From contig CAWJES010000001.1 of assembly GCA_963841965.1 (NCBI GenBank), positions 186,001-250,000 on the forward strand: a DNA stretch of 64,000 bases. The letters run 5' to 3'. Origin of the DNA: Palsa-459 sp963841965 (GTDB taxonomy: Bacteria; Actinomycetota; Acidimicrobiia; Acidimicrobiales; RAAP-2). Below are positions 8,779-17,694 of the stretch, one piece after another. The position numbers and the translations under genes were made by a program. The notes beneath the pieces are model-generated. The model made no database searches and had not been told where the DNA came from. It saw only the letters and a list, made by a program, of their open reading frames with translations. How positions within the stretch are numbered: position 1 is the stretch's first letter; each line of letters starts with the position of its first letter.

Positions 8779-8876
8779 TCCCTTCGTGCCGACGCCTTCA
8801 TGGTGCGGCGAGGAGGAGGTCTCTGCGCGGCGCGGCGAGGCTCATCGTCGCCGTCTAGGTTGAGCCTCCTCACGCC

Positions 8877-10052
8877 ATGGACGACGAGCCGCAACACGCC
8901 GCACAGGTCCCCCTGCGGACGATCCTTCGCGAATGGACCCGCCTCGGCTGCACCGGGTTCGGCGGACCGCCGACCCACATCAGCATGCTTCGGCGGATGT
9001 GCGTCGATGAGCGGGGGTGGATCACCGAGCAGGACTTCGAGGACGGGATCGCGACCACGAACCTCCTTCCAGGTCCGGCATCAACGCAACTCGCCATCTA
9101 CTGCGCATGGCGCCTGCGAGGTCCCGTTGGCGCCATCATCGGCGGACTCTGCTTCATCGTTCCCGGGCTGGCGCTCATCATCGTCCTGTCGGCTGTCTTC
9201 CTTGCGGCCAATCCCCCCACATGGGTGCTCGGCGCCGCAGCGGGCGCCGGTGCCGCGGTGCCGGCTGTGGCACTCAGTGCCTCCTGGCAGCTGGTCCCAG
9301 GAAGCCGAAAGCGAATCGGAGCGCGTCTCGCCGAGCGGCGGCGTTGGTTCGCATACGCCGCGATCGGCGCGGCCGCCGCCGCGACGATCGGCGCGTTCCT
9401 GGTCTTGGTGATCGTCGCGTGCGGCGCCGTCGAGATCCTGGTGCGCACACGCGGCCGGGCAGCGCCACCGCGGGCGCTCGCAAGCTTCTGGCCGGGGCCG
9501 ATGCTGGCGCTCGTCGTGACCGGGGGGCTCGGGGGCCTGTCCTGGGTGGCCCTGAAGGTCGGGGCGCTGTCCTACGGCGGCGGGTTCGTGATCGTCCCGC
9601 TGATGCAGCACGACGCAGTCGTCACCTATCACTGGATGACCGGGGCCCAGTTCCTCAACGCGGTCGCCCTGGGCCAGATCACGCCGGGCCCGGTCGTCCA
9701 GACCGTCGCGGTAGTCGGCTACGCGGCGGGCGGCGTCGCTGGAGGCCTGCTTGCGGCCTGCATCGCCTTCGCGCCGTCCTTCGTCTTCATCCTCGCCGGC
9801 GCACCCCACTTCGACCGGATTCGCGCCAACGCCCGGGTCCAGGCCTTCCTCACCGGCGCCGGACCGGCAGTCATCGGCGCGATCGCGGGCTCGGCGATCC
9901 CCCTCGGACTCGACCTGCACCTGTACTGGCAAGTGCCAGTGCTCGTTGCAGCCGCGCTCTGGCTGCTCGTTGCTCGACGCGGAGTGGTCACGTGCCTGCT
10001 CGCTGCCGGCGCCATCGGCGTCGTCCTCGCGCTCGCAGGGGTCCGGGTCTGA
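8877..10052 (+). CDS. chrA: Chromate transporter, ChrA family (two-domain)
   Basis: 391 residues with the duplicated CHR domains of long-chain ChrA proteins. The first (~15–180) carries GFGGPPTHISM and the LLPGPASTQ segment; the second (~215–391) carries SYGGGFVIVPLM and GQITPGPV. About 10–12 membrane helices are predicted. ChrA members export chromate coupled to the proton gradient; many homologues are assigned by similarity only, so the true substrate could differ. It shares orientation with the CDF-like gene before it and the COG4705 gene after it, forming a possible metal/ion transport group. Confidence 0.88.
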   Translation: MDDEPQHAAQVPLRTILREWTRLGCTGFGGPPTHISMLRRMCVDERGWITEQDFEDGIATTNLLPGPASTQLAIYCAWRLRGPVGAIIGGLCFIVPGLALIIVLSAVFLAANPPTWVLGAAAGAGAAVPAVALSASWQLVPGSRKRIGARLAERRRWFAYAAIGAAAAATIGAFLVLVIVACGAVEILVRTRGRAAPPRALASFWPGPMLALVVTGGLGGLSWVALKVGALSYGGGFVIVPLMQHDAVVTYHWMTGAQFLNAVALGQITPGPVVQTVAVVGYAAGGVAGGLLAACIAFAPSFVFILAGAPHFDRIRANARVQAFLTGAGPAVIGAIAGSAIPLGLDLHLYWQVPVLVAAALWLLVARRGVVTCLLAAGAIGVVLALAGVRV

Positions 10053-10155
10053 CGGCACGGGCGTCGTCTCGGGACCGACCAATGCACCGCTCCTGCAGGT
10101 CATGCGCGTATCTTTGGCTGGCCGCAGCGCCAGATTTCGAACCGGAGGGAGCAGC

Positions 10156-10947
10156 GTGACGAGCCGTTTCGATCGCGCATTCCCGGAGCCGCTCCTGGCG
10201 AAGGTGCCCGAGGTCACCCTCCTCTTCTGGGTGATCAAGATCCTGACGACCGCGGCAGGCGAGGCGACCTCGGACTTCTACGCGGCGCACAACCACCTCG
10301 CCGGGGGCGTGGTGGAGCTCAGCCTCATGGGTGTGGCGCTGCTCATCCAGTTCCGCTGTCGGCGGTACTACGCGCCGGCGTACTGGTTCCTCGCCCTCGC
10401 GATCGCGATCGCGGGCACGGGGGTCTCCGACGTCATGCACCTGACCTTCGGCATCCCCTACGCCGGCACGACGATCGTCTGGTCGATCGTGCTCGCGGCC
10501 GTCTTCTGGGCGTGGGACCGCGCGGAGGGAACGCTCTCGATCCACAGCATCGTCACGCGCCGCCGCGAGACGTTCTACTGGGCGGTCGTCTTCGCGACCT
10601 TCGCGCTGGGGACGGCCGCCGGGGATTACACGGCGGTCGTGCTCCACCTCGGCTACCTGGGCTCGGCGTTCCTGTTCGCGGTGATCATCATGATCCCGGC
10701 GATCGCGTGGCGGTTCTTCGGCCTGAACGAGGTCGTCGCGTTCTGGTTCGCCTACGTGGTGACGAGGCCCCTGGGCGCCTCGCTCGCCGACTGGGCCAGC
10801 AAGCCGCACGAGCTCAGCGGGGCGAACTTCGGGAACGCGCAGACGGCGGCGGTGCTGATCGCGCTGATCGTGCTCCTGGTCGCGTACTGCACGCTGGCCC
10901 GCAACGACATCCAGCGTCCGCACCCATCCGAGCCGAGCGCACCATGA
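10156..10947 (+). CDS. COG4705-type uncharacterised membrane protein
   Basis: 263 residues with seven to eight hydrophobic helices. It matches the COG4705 membrane-anchored family (VTLLFWVIKILTTAAGEATSD near the N-terminus; a related second half with YWAVVFATFALGTAAGD), suggesting an internal duplication. No function is established for this family; members often sit near metal-stress genes, which fits the ChrA and CDF-like neighbours. The GTG at 10156 is preferred because of GGAGGGAGC just before it. It converges with the gamma carbonic anhydrase gene, leaving a 22-base gap. Confidence 0.8.
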   Translation: MTSRFDRAFPEPLLAKVPEVTLLFWVIKILTTAAGEATSDFYAAHNHLAGGVVELSLMGVALLIQFRCRRYYAPAYWFLALAIAIAGTGVSDVMHLTFGIPYAGTTIVWSIVLAAVFWAWDRAEGTLSIHSIVTRRRETFYWAVVFATFALGTAAGDYTAVVLHLGYLGSAFLFAVIIMIPAIAWRFFGLNEVVAFWFAYVVTRPLGASLADWASKPHELSGANFGNAQTAAVLIALIVLLVAYCTLARNDIQRPHPSEPSAP

Positions 10948-10969
10948 TGCCGCTGGGCGCCGAGGGCCG

Positions 10970-11497
10970 TCAGGGACCGACGTCCAGGACCCGCAGCTCC
11001 GCGCGGTACCGTTCGGCGTTCTTCACATAGTTCGCCGCGGAGATCCGGATCAGCTCCGCATTGGACCGTGCGTAGTGGATCTTCGCCGGAACGCCGATCG
11101 CGAGGGCGCCCGGCGGCACCTCGAGCTTGTTCGGCACGACGGCGTTTGCCCCTACCGTCGCCCCGGTGCCGACCACCGCCTGGTGCAGGATCGTGGACCC
11201 CGAGCCTGCGAGCGACTCATCCTCGAGCGTGCAGCCCTCCAGGTGCGCGAGGTGCCCCACCACGCACCGCGAACCGATGATGGTCGGGAACATCGGGACG
11301 GCGTGCACCACGGTGCCGTCCTGGATGCTCGTCTCCTCGCCGATCATGATTGTCCCGTAGTCGCCTCGGAGCACAGCACAGGGCCATATGGACGACCGCG
11401 CACCAATGGTCACATCGCCGATCACCACGGCTTCGGGATGGACGAAGGCGCTGGGATCGATGCGGGGCTCGACGGAACCGAGGGCGTAGACCGGCAC
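10970..11497 (-). CDS. Gamma carbonic anhydrase family (left-handed beta-helix) protein
   Basis: 175 residues made of hexapeptide repeats ([LIV]-G-x4) forming a left-handed beta-helix, followed by a C-terminal helix (~145–175). The metal-ligand pattern of gamma carbonic anhydrases is present: His in VVHAVP and two in GHLAHLEG. Family members bind zinc or iron and may hydrate CO2, but many (YrdA/CaiE-like) lack proven activity. It is the last minus-strand gene of the der group, ~70 bases after the zinc-ribbon gene, and is probably cytoplasmic. Confidence 0.88.
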   Translation of the reverse strand: MPVYALGSVEPRIDPSAFVHPEAVVIGDVTIGARSSIWPCAVLRGDYGTIMIGEETSIQDGTVVHAVPMFPTIIGSRCVVGHLAHLEGCTLEDESLAGSGSTILHQAVVGTGATVGANAVVPNKLEVPPGALAIGVPAKIHYARSNAELIRISAANYVKNAERYRAELRVLDVGP

Positions 11498-11564
11498 GGG
11501 GCGACGTTACGCGATGGCGCGTCGTTTCGGTCGCGTGGACAGTCACCCCTATTGCCGGAAGGCC

Positions 11565-11765
11565 TCAGGCGTGGTGGCTCAGCCACTGGACGCCCTGGAC
11601 CGTGCGCCAGATGAGGTAGATCACAGTCGCGGCAACGAGGAACTTGAAGCGCAGCGAGATGGGCTTGCGCTCCGGCTCGGCGAGCTCCGTCCCGCAGGTC
11701 GGGCAGGCGCCCTCCACGAGCGCGTCATCGCCGACGAGCCGGTCGCACTGGTCGCACCACGGCAC
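11565..11765 (-). CDS. Small zinc-ribbon membrane protein
   Basis: 66 residues from a GTG at 11765, one base after the Der stop codon (TGACGTG). The N-terminus carries two CxxC knuckles (WCDQC and CPTC), a zinc ribbon, and one transmembrane helix follows (~40–58; FLVAATVIYLIW). It has the shape of the small zinc-ribbon membrane proteins found next to der in actinobacteria. Function is unknown. The tight spacing implies translation coupled to der. Confidence 0.75.
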   Translation of the reverse strand: MPWCDQCDRLVGDDALVEGACPTCGTELAEPERKPISLRFKFLVAATVIYLIWRTVQGVQWLSHHA

Positions 11766-11766
11766 G

Positions 11767-13065
11767 TCAGCCGATCCTGATGCGGATCCTGAGTGGTGTG
11801 GATCCGAGGTCGAAGCGTTCGCGCAACCCCCGTTCGACATAGCGCATGTACGGCTGGGAGAGCCTCGCCGAGCAGAAGAGCGTGAACGTGGGAGGGTCCG
11901 TGGCCCCCTGGACCGCGTAGCGGATCCTCGCACCCGGCGCGGCGTGGTGCTCCTGGATGTCGCGGATCGCACGGTTGAGCGGGCCTGTCGGAATGCGGCG
12001 GTGGTAGTCCTCGGCCGCCCCGGTGAGCGCAGGGAAGACGCGATGGACGCCAAGGCCTGTGGCCGCCGCGACCTTGAGGACCGGGGCGTCACCGAGGAAC
12101 GCGAGCCGGTCCCCCACCGACGCCAGCACGTCGGTGCGGTCGTCAGTCGCGATCAGGTCCCACTTGTTGAGGACGACAACGGCCGGGCACCCCGCGGCGG
12201 CGATGCGCTCGGCGAGTCGCTGGTCCTGCGCCGTCGCACCGACTGTCGCATCGATGACAAGGAGCGCGATGTCGGCGCCGTCGAGCGCCTCCAGGCTGCG
12301 AAGGACCGCGTAGGTCTCGAGGCCGGCCTCGGTCTTCGCCCTGCGGCGCATTCCCGCCGTGTCGATGAAGCAGATGGGCCCGGTCGGCGTCTCGATGACC
12401 GTGTCGACCGCGTCGCGGGTGGTGCCGGGCAGGTCGTGCACGACGCTCCGGTCGTCTCCGATGAGCTTGTTGAAGAGCGTGGACTTGCCCACGTTCGGGC
12501 GGCCGACGAGCGCAACGCGCAGCGGACCGTCGGGCTCGGGACCGGATGCACCGCCCCCCGTCGCGTCGGGGGGCGAGAGCCGAGCCACGATCTCGTCGAG
12601 GAGATCGCCGGCGCGCCTGCCGTGCAGGGCGCTGACTGCAATGGGCTCACCGAGCCCGAGGGACACGAAGTCCCAGGTGGCGGCCTCGCGGGACTCGTCG
12701 TCCACCTTGTTCACCACGAGCAGCGTGGGGCGGCCGGTGCGCTGGACCCAGCGCGCCGCGTCGAGGTCCGACTCGGTCACTCCGACGGTCACATCGACCA
12801 CGAAGATCACGAGATCCGCGTCGACGAGCGCGCGCTCGCTCTGCTCGGAGACCTTCGCGTCGAGATCGCTGCCCCCCGGGATCCAGCCTCCGGTGTCGAC
12901 GATCTCGAAGGCGACCCCCGTCCACTCCGCCTGGACGACCTTGCGGTCGCGGGTGACCCCGGCCTGCTCCTCGACGACGGTCACCCGTCGTCCGACGAGC
13001 CGGTTCACCAGGGCTGATTTACCGACATTGGGGCGGCCCGCGACGACGACACGGGGAAGGGACAT
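11767..13065 (-). CDS. der: Ribosome biogenesis GTPase Der (EngA)
   Basis: 432 residues. Two tandem G domains are complete: G1 GRPNVGKS near residue 10 and again near 190, each with DTGG/DTAG, VNKVD/LNKWD boxes. The C-terminal KH-like domain (~345–432) is present. Der binds the 50S subunit and is needed for its late assembly. The gene starts 9 bases after the upstream DUF512 gene and is followed at once by the zinc-ribbon gene, so these three are likely one transcript. Start and length are as expected for the family. Confidence 0.97.
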   Translation of the reverse strand: MSLPRVVVAGRPNVGKSALVNRLVGRRVTVVEEQAGVTRDRKVVQAEWTGVAFEIVDTGGWIPGGSDLDAKVSEQSERALVDADLVIFVVDVTVGVTESDLDAARWVQRTGRPTLLVVNKVDDESREAATWDFVSLGLGEPIAVSALHGRRAGDLLDEIVARLSPPDATGGGASGPEPDGPLRVALVGRPNVGKSTLFNKLIGDDRSVVHDLPGTTRDAVDTVIETPTGPICFIDTAGMRRRAKTEAGLETYAVLRSLEALDGADIALLVIDATVGATAQDQRLAERIAAAGCPAVVVLNKWDLIATDDRTDVLASVGDRLAFLGDAPVLKVAAATGLGVHRVFPALTGAAEDYHRRIPTGPLNRAIRDIQEHHAAPGARIRYAVQGATDPPTFTLFCSARLSQPYMRYVERGLRERFDLGSTPLRIRIRIG

Positions 13066-13074
13066 GCCTGCACG

Positions 13075-14442
13075 CTACCGGTGCGTCGTCAGGGCCTCGA
13101 GTTCGCGACGCAGGGCGGCCCCCTCGGTGGGCACCGCCCGGACGTCCCCGTTCAGCGCGTCGAGGGACATCCCGTCGAGGAACAGGCCGTTGGTCAGGCA
13201 CGACTCGGGCAGCAGGTACGTCGCATCCCCGCCGTCCTCGCGCAAAACCCGCGCGACGTCCGCTCCGCAGAGGAGGCCCGCGACCCCGATGTTCCCCCCG
13301 AAGAACCGGTTCTCCACCGCGAGGACCTCGATGTCCGCGAGGCTGGTGCGGCTGATCATGGCATCAAGCAGGGGTCGCGCGTAGGTCCCGGTCATGACCA
13401 CGACACGTCCGGGGGCCGCGGACTCGTCGGGCGGCGCGACGCCATGCGGCGCGCGGTACCCGACGGCGGGGGCGCCGTCGACGGACTGGAAGAACCCAGG
13501 CCGGATCGCCAGGGTCCGCCTCCGCCGCAGGAAGTCGGCCTCGAACGTCGCCCACAGGCCGATCCCGTTTTCCGCCTGGTCGAGGTTGTCGTAGTCGGCG
13601 ACACCTGGCAGCGCGCGGCCCGCGACGAGGTAGAGCTCGTCGGCCGCGTGCACGAGGCGCCTGCCGACGGCCTCGACGAAGAGGTCCTGGTACGCCTCGA
13701 CGAGGTCGATTGCCGCCGACGCCTCTTCGCCGGTGTGCGCGCGCAGGTCGGCCTCGTTCGAGAAGTCGCTGAGCCCGAGCGGCACGACGCCGAGCGTTGC
13801 GAGGGCGCTGTATCGGTCGAGCACGTCGCACAGCGTCCGCTCCAGTGCCGGGCCATCGTTGATCCCCGGGCAGAGCACCACCTGGCCGTGCACCTCGATC
13901 CCGGCGTCGAGCAGCACCTCGAGCCACCGCAGGCTCGTCGCGCCCCTCGGGTTCCGAAGCATCCGCGCGCGCAGCTCGGGATCCGTGGCGTGGATCGACA
14001 CGTACAGGGGGCTGAGCCGTTCAGTGACGACCCGTTCGATGTCGAGCTCGGTGAACCGGGTGAGGGTGGTGAAGTTCCCGTAGAGGAAACTCAGGCGGTA
14101 GTCGTCGTCCTTCACGTAGAGGCTGCGGCGCATCCCCTTGGGGAGCTGGTAGATGAAGCAGAAGGGGCAGTGGTTGTCGCAGGTCCGGACGCGATCGAAC
14201 ACCGCGGAGGACACGAACACGCCGAGGGGCTCGCCCGCGCCCTTGCGGATCTCGACGGTGCGACGGTCGCCACGCTCGTCGGCGACCACGAGCTCCAGGT
14301 GGGCCCCGTCGGTCATCTGCTGGTACTCGATGACATCGGTCGGCTGCTGGCCGTTGATCGACGCGAGCCGCTCCCCCACGGCGATGCCCGCGCGGTGCGC
14401 CGGGGAGCCCTCCACGACGTCGGTGACGGTCGGCAGTTCCAC
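13075..14442 (-). CDS. PDZ / radical SAM / DUF512 protein
   Basis: 455 residues. An N-terminal PDZ-like segment (~5–55; VEGSPAHRAGIAVGERLASI) is followed by a radical SAM-like domain with CDNHCPFCFIYQLPKGMRR (cluster motif CxxxCxFC) and a C-terminal DUF512 domain (~250–455). Members are widespread in actinobacteria, clostridia and cyanobacteria and are often encoded beside der, as here. The reaction is unknown. It is transcribed divergently from ispH (50 bases apart) and probably shares a promoter region with it. Confidence 0.9.
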   Translation of the reverse strand: MELPTVTDVVEGSPAHRAGIAVGERLASINGQQPTDVIEYQQMTDGAHLELVVADERGDRRTVEIRKGAGEPLGVFVSSAVFDRVRTCDNHCPFCFIYQLPKGMRRSLYVKDDDYRLSFLYGNFTTLTRFTELDIERVVTERLSPLYVSIHATDPELRARMLRNPRGATSLRWLEVLLDAGIEVHGQVVLCPGINDGPALERTLCDVLDRYSALATLGVVPLGLSDFSNEADLRAHTGEEASAAIDLVEAYQDLFVEAVGRRLVHAADELYLVAGRALPGVADYDNLDQAENGIGLWATFEADFLRRRRTLAIRPGFFQSVDGAPAVGYRAPHGVAPPDESAAPGRVVVMTGTYARPLLDAMISRTSLADIEVLAVENRFFGGNIGVAGLLCGADVARVLREDGGDATYLLPESCLTNGLFLDGMSLDALNGDVRAVPTEGAALRRELEALTTHR

Positions 14443-14491
14443 GCCGGGAGCCTAGGAGCCCCTCGACGTCCCTCCCCGGTAGCCTGCAGCC

Positions 14492-15535
14492 GTGGCGGTC
14501 GACAAGGTGCTGCTGGCCTCGCCCCGGGGCTTCTGTGCGGGCGTCGAGAAGGCCATCAAGGCCCTCGACTGGATGGTCACGGTCTTCGAGCCGCCCGTCT
14601 ACTGCTACCACGAGATCGTCCACAACCGGCACGTCGTGGAGCACTTCTTGGAGCGTGGCGTGCTGTTCATCGACGACGTCGCCGACGTGCCCGAGGGCGC
14701 GCCGCTGATGCTCAGCGCCCACGGGTCGCCCCCCGAGGTCGTGGACCGCGCCCGCGCGAACGGGGGTGTCGTCGTCGACGCGGTGTGCCCGCTCGTGACC
14801 AAGGTCCATCACGAGCTGAAGGTGCGGGCTCGCAAGGGCTACACCGTCCTGTACGTGGGCCACGCGGGCCACGAGGAGGCGGTGGGGACCATGGCCGTCG
14901 CCCCGGCGTCCGTCCACCTGATCGAGCGGACCGAGGACCTCGATGCCATCGACCCCGCCTCGTCGCCCTTCGCCCTGCTCTCCCAGACGACCCTCAGCTT
15001 CGACGAGTGGGCGGACCTGAAGGAGCACGCGATCGAGCGGTTCCCGGACCTGTGGATGCCTAACCGCTCGGACCTGTGCTTCGCAACGACCAACCGCCAG
15101 AGCGCGCTGCGAGAGATCGCCGAGATCGCCGACGCCGTCGTGGTGATCGGCTCGGCCAACTCGTCCAACACCGTCGCGCTCACCGAGGTGGCGCGTGCCT
15201 CGGGCTGTGACCGCGTCTACCGCGTGAACAGCGCCCAGGAGCTCCCGGGAGGCCTCGGTGGCGTCGTCGGAGTCACCGCCGGCGCGTCGGCACCCGACGC
15301 GCTCGTCGCCGAGGTCATCGAGGCCCTGGCCCCATCCCGCGGCGTCGAGACGATGGTCGTGACCGAGGAGGACGAGTACTTCCCCCCTCCCCCCGAGCTC
15401 CGCGAGCTGCTCAGGGCGGTCGCCCTGGCCCTCGGGGTCCTCTGCGACGTCCCTGAAGCGCCGGGTGACCCGGTGGCGGATGATCGCGAGACGGAGGCCT
15501 CCACCGTGCTCACCGGGACGGCGGCGGTGCCCTGA
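14492..15535 (+). CDS. ispH: 4-hydroxy-3-methylbut-2-enyl diphosphate reductase
   Basis: 347 residues from a GTG. IspH catalyses the last MEP-pathway step, reducing HMBPP to IPP and DMAPP with a [4Fe-4S] cluster. All three cluster cysteines are present (PRGFCAGVEKA, VVDAVCPLVTK, RSDLCFATTNRQ), together with the conserved histidines (YHEIVHN, SAHGSP) and the TTNRQ motif. Length is normal apart from a ~30-residue variable C-terminal tail. It faces the DUF512/der group divergently, and a glycosyltransferase gene follows on the same strand. Confidence 0.97.
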   Translation: MAVDKVLLASPRGFCAGVEKAIKALDWMVTVFEPPVYCYHEIVHNRHVVEHFLERGVLFIDDVADVPEGAPLMLSAHGSPPEVVDRARANGGVVVDAVCPLVTKVHHELKVRARKGYTVLYVGHAGHEEAVGTMAVAPASVHLIERTEDLDAIDPASSPFALLSQTTLSFDEWADLKEHAIERFPDLWMPNRSDLCFATTNRQSALREIAEIADAVVVIGSANSSNTVALTEVARASGCDRVYRVNSAQELPGGLGGVVGVTAGASAPDALVAEVIEALAPSRGVETMVVTEEDEYFPPPPELRELLRAVALALGVLCDVPEAPGDPVADDRETEASTVLTGTAAVP

Positions 15536-15624
15536 CGCGTGGGGGCTCCCCCGCGTGCGAGAATGTCGCGCGCGTCCCGCGGGGGCGCGTGCCGTCTGCC
15601 CGCCACCGTGACCGAGAGGATCCC

Positions 15625-16428
15625 ATGAGTTCGAAGGCGACCAGCCTCCAGGCGCGACGGGTTGCCTCGTTGCGGCATCACGTCATCACCGAGGCGCTCG
15701 CGGCCTTCGACGCGCAGGAGCCCAACTTCGCACCCAGCGAGGCGGTCGTGCTCGTCTGTGCCTACGAGGAGGAGGGGGCGATCGGCGAGGTCCTGGCCAA
15801 GATCCCCGAGACCGCCTGCGGCGTCGCACTCACGACGGTGGTCATCGTGGACGGGGGCGACGACCGGACCGCTGAGATCTCGGCGAAGGCCGGCGCCAAG
15901 TGCATCGTGTTCCCGGTCAACCTCGGCCACGGGGTCGCTCTGCAGGTCGGCTACCGCTTCTGCATTGACCACGGCGCCAAGTACTGCGTGACGATCGACG
16001 CGGACGGCCAGAACGACCCCGACGAGATCCCGGTCATGCTCGCGCCACTGATCGATGACGAGGCGGATTTCGTCGTCGCGTCGCGGCGGCTCGGCGTCGA
16101 CACCACGACCGACAAGTTCCGCAAGAGCGGCGTCGTTTTCTTCTCGACGATGATGAACCTGATGACCGGCGCGCACCTCACCGACACCTCGAACGGCTAC
16201 CGGGCGCTGCGCGTCTCGATGCTGGCCGACGTCCTCGACCGGCTCGAGCAGGAGCAGTACCAGACCGCCGAGCTGCTCATCACGTGCCTCAAGCGCGGAT
16301 GGCGCGTCACCGAGCGCCCGACCGTCTGGTACCCGCGCCAGGCGGGGACCACCAAGAAGGGCTCGAACTGGCTCTTCGGGTTCCGCTACCTGAACGTGGT
16401 GATCAGGACGTGGTGGCGGGAGCGCTAA
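15625..16428 (+). CDS. Family 2 glycosyltransferase, DPM synthase-like
   Basis: 267 residues from the ATG at 15625, preceded by GAGAGGA. A single GT-A domain: nucleotide-binding start (VLVCAYEEEGAIGEVL), the metal-binding DADGQNDP, an acceptor-side SRRLG and DTSNGYRALR. This resembles dolichol/polyprenyl-phosphate mannose synthases, which load a sugar on a lipid carrier. No C-terminal membrane segment is seen. Donor and acceptor are unknown. The last 26 bases overlap the convergent acyltransferase gene. Confidence 0.85.
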   Translation: MSSKATSLQARRVASLRHHVITEALAAFDAQEPNFAPSEAVVLVCAYEEEGAIGEVLAKIPETACGVALTTVVIVDGGDDRTAEISAKAGAKCIVFPVNLGHGVALQVGYRFCIDHGAKYCVTIDADGQNDPDEIPVMLAPLIDDEADFVVASRRLGVDTTTDKFRKSGVVFFSTMMNLMTGAHLTDTSNGYRALRVSMLADVLDRLEQEQYQTAELLITCLKRGWRVTERPTVWYPRQAGTTKKGSNWLFGFRYLNVVIRTWWRER

Positions 16429-17092
16429 GCCTTCCGCACGCCTGGTCGTAGACCGCCTGGAGCGAGCGACGGAGCTCCTCGGTCGTCTCGCGCAGCCTGC
16501 TTCTCGGCACGCGACCCGCATCGCCGCCCGTCGGCGGCGGCACCGGGGCGCCGATCACGATCCTGACCTTCACCGGACGGGGGAGCTTCTTGCCCTTCGG
16601 CATCGCCCGGTCGGTCCCCCCGATCCCGACGGGGACGATCGGAGCGCCGGTGCGCGCCGCGAGGAATGCGGCGCCCTCGAGGAGCGTGCCGACGATCGGC
16701 CCCTCCTGGCGCGTGCCCTCGGGGAAGAGCACGAGCGGCTCGCCGGCTCGCAGGACCGATTCCGCGTGCACGAGAGCGGCGCGGTCGGCGGTGCCACGGT
16801 GGACTGGGAATGCGCCCATCGTGGAGATGAAGCGGCCGAGCGGCTTGAAGTCCCAGAGGGAGTCCTTCGCGATGAAGAACGTCTTGCGCGGCGTCACGTA
16901 GATGGCGAGTGCGAAATCCACATTCGACCGGTGGATGGGCGCGATGATGAACGGTCCTGTCGTCGGCACGAGCTCGGCGCCCGTGACCTCGGGCCGGAAG
17001 CAGCAGGCCCACGTGGTGTGCACGAGCCCGCGGAACGCCCGGTAGCCGAGCGTCCTCGACGGGTCGGGCACGAAATCGTCGCCTACAGCCAC
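16403..17092 (-). CDS. 1-acyl-sn-glycerol-3-phosphate acyltransferase (PlsC-like)
   Basis: 229 residues from a GTG at 17092 that overlaps the end of cmk by 10 bases. The acyltransferase signatures are complete: HRSNVD (HX4D catalytic pair), the central FIAKDSLW, FPEGTR and the PVGIGG block. PlsC enzymes make phosphatidic acid in phospholipid synthesis at the membrane face. The cmk–plsC order, here coupled, is common in actinobacteria. Its 3' end overlaps the glycosyltransferase gene on the other strand. Confidence 0.9.
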   Translation of the reverse strand: MAVGDDFVPDPSRTLGYRAFRGLVHTTWACCFRPEVTGAELVPTTGPFIIAPIHRSNVDFALAIYVTPRKTFFIAKDSLWDFKPLGRFISTMGAFPVHRGTADRAALVHAESVLRAGEPLVLFPEGTRQEGPIVGTLLEGAAFLAARTGAPIVPVGIGGTDRAMPKGKKLPRPVKVRIVIGAPVPPPTGGDAGRVPRSRLRETTEELRRSLQAVYDQACGRLSAPATTS

Positions 17093-17694
17093 GACAGGAC
17101 CTCGGTGACGATCTCGTCGGCGGGCCGGTGGGTGGTGTCGAGCACATGGGCGTCGTCGGCCGCGACGAGCGGGGAGGCGGAGCGGCTCGAATCGAGCTCG
17201 TCCCTCCGCGTCACGCTCCCGGGCTCCTCCTCGGCTCGGCGCCGCTGGCGCTCCTCGTCCGAGGCCGTGAGGAAGACCTTCACCCGCGCATCGGGGAAGA
17301 CGACGGTCCCGATGTCGCGACCCTCGACCACGCCCCCGCCCCGCGCCGCGACCCACCCACGCTGGCGCTCGACGAGTGCGGTGCGCACGGCGCGGTGCGC
17401 ACTCACGACGGAGACGGCGCGGTTTACCGGATCGCTTCGAAGCTCATCGGTGAGATCGACGCCCCCGGACACGACGCGGTCCCCGAGCTCGAGGTCGGAC
17501 CCGCGCGCCAGGAGCGCGATCGAATCGGCATCCGCCGGATCGATGCCGCCACGCAGGGCAAGCACGGTCACGGCGCGGTACATCGAGCCCGTGTCGAGGA
17601 CCTGGAGACCCAGCCGCTCCGCGAGGAGCCTCGCCACGGTGGACTTTCCAGAGCCCGCGGGTCCGTCGATCGCGACGATCAGTCCCTCGGTCAT
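17083..17694 (-). CDS. cmk: Cytidylate kinase
   Basis: 203 residues. It phosphorylates CMP/dCMP to the diphosphate. The P-loop GPAGSGKS lies at residues ~10–17, followed by DTGSMYRAV and the GRDIGTVVFP motif that defines bacterial Cmk. The start codon overlaps the aroA stop (ATGA) and its end overlaps the acyltransferase start, so it is the middle of a coupled aroA–cmk–plsC group. The protein is slightly shorter than the usual ~225 residues but all core blocks are present. Confidence 0.95.
   Translation of the reverse strand: MTEGLIVAIDGPAGSGKSTVARLLAERLGLQVLDTGSMYRAVTVLALRGGIDPADADSIALLARGSDLELGDRVVSGGVDLTDELRSDPVNRAVSVVSAHRAVRTALVERQRGWVAARGGGVVEGRDIGTVVFPDARVKVFLTASDEERQRRRAEEEPGSVTRRDELDSSRSASPLVAADDAHVLDTTHRPADEIVTEVLSWL

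Noticed and set aside
9081..10238. 385-residue minus-strand frame antisense to chrA
   Set aside because: Composition is the Asp/Arg/Glu-rich pattern of an antisense shadow in high-GC DNA; chrA is clearly the gene.
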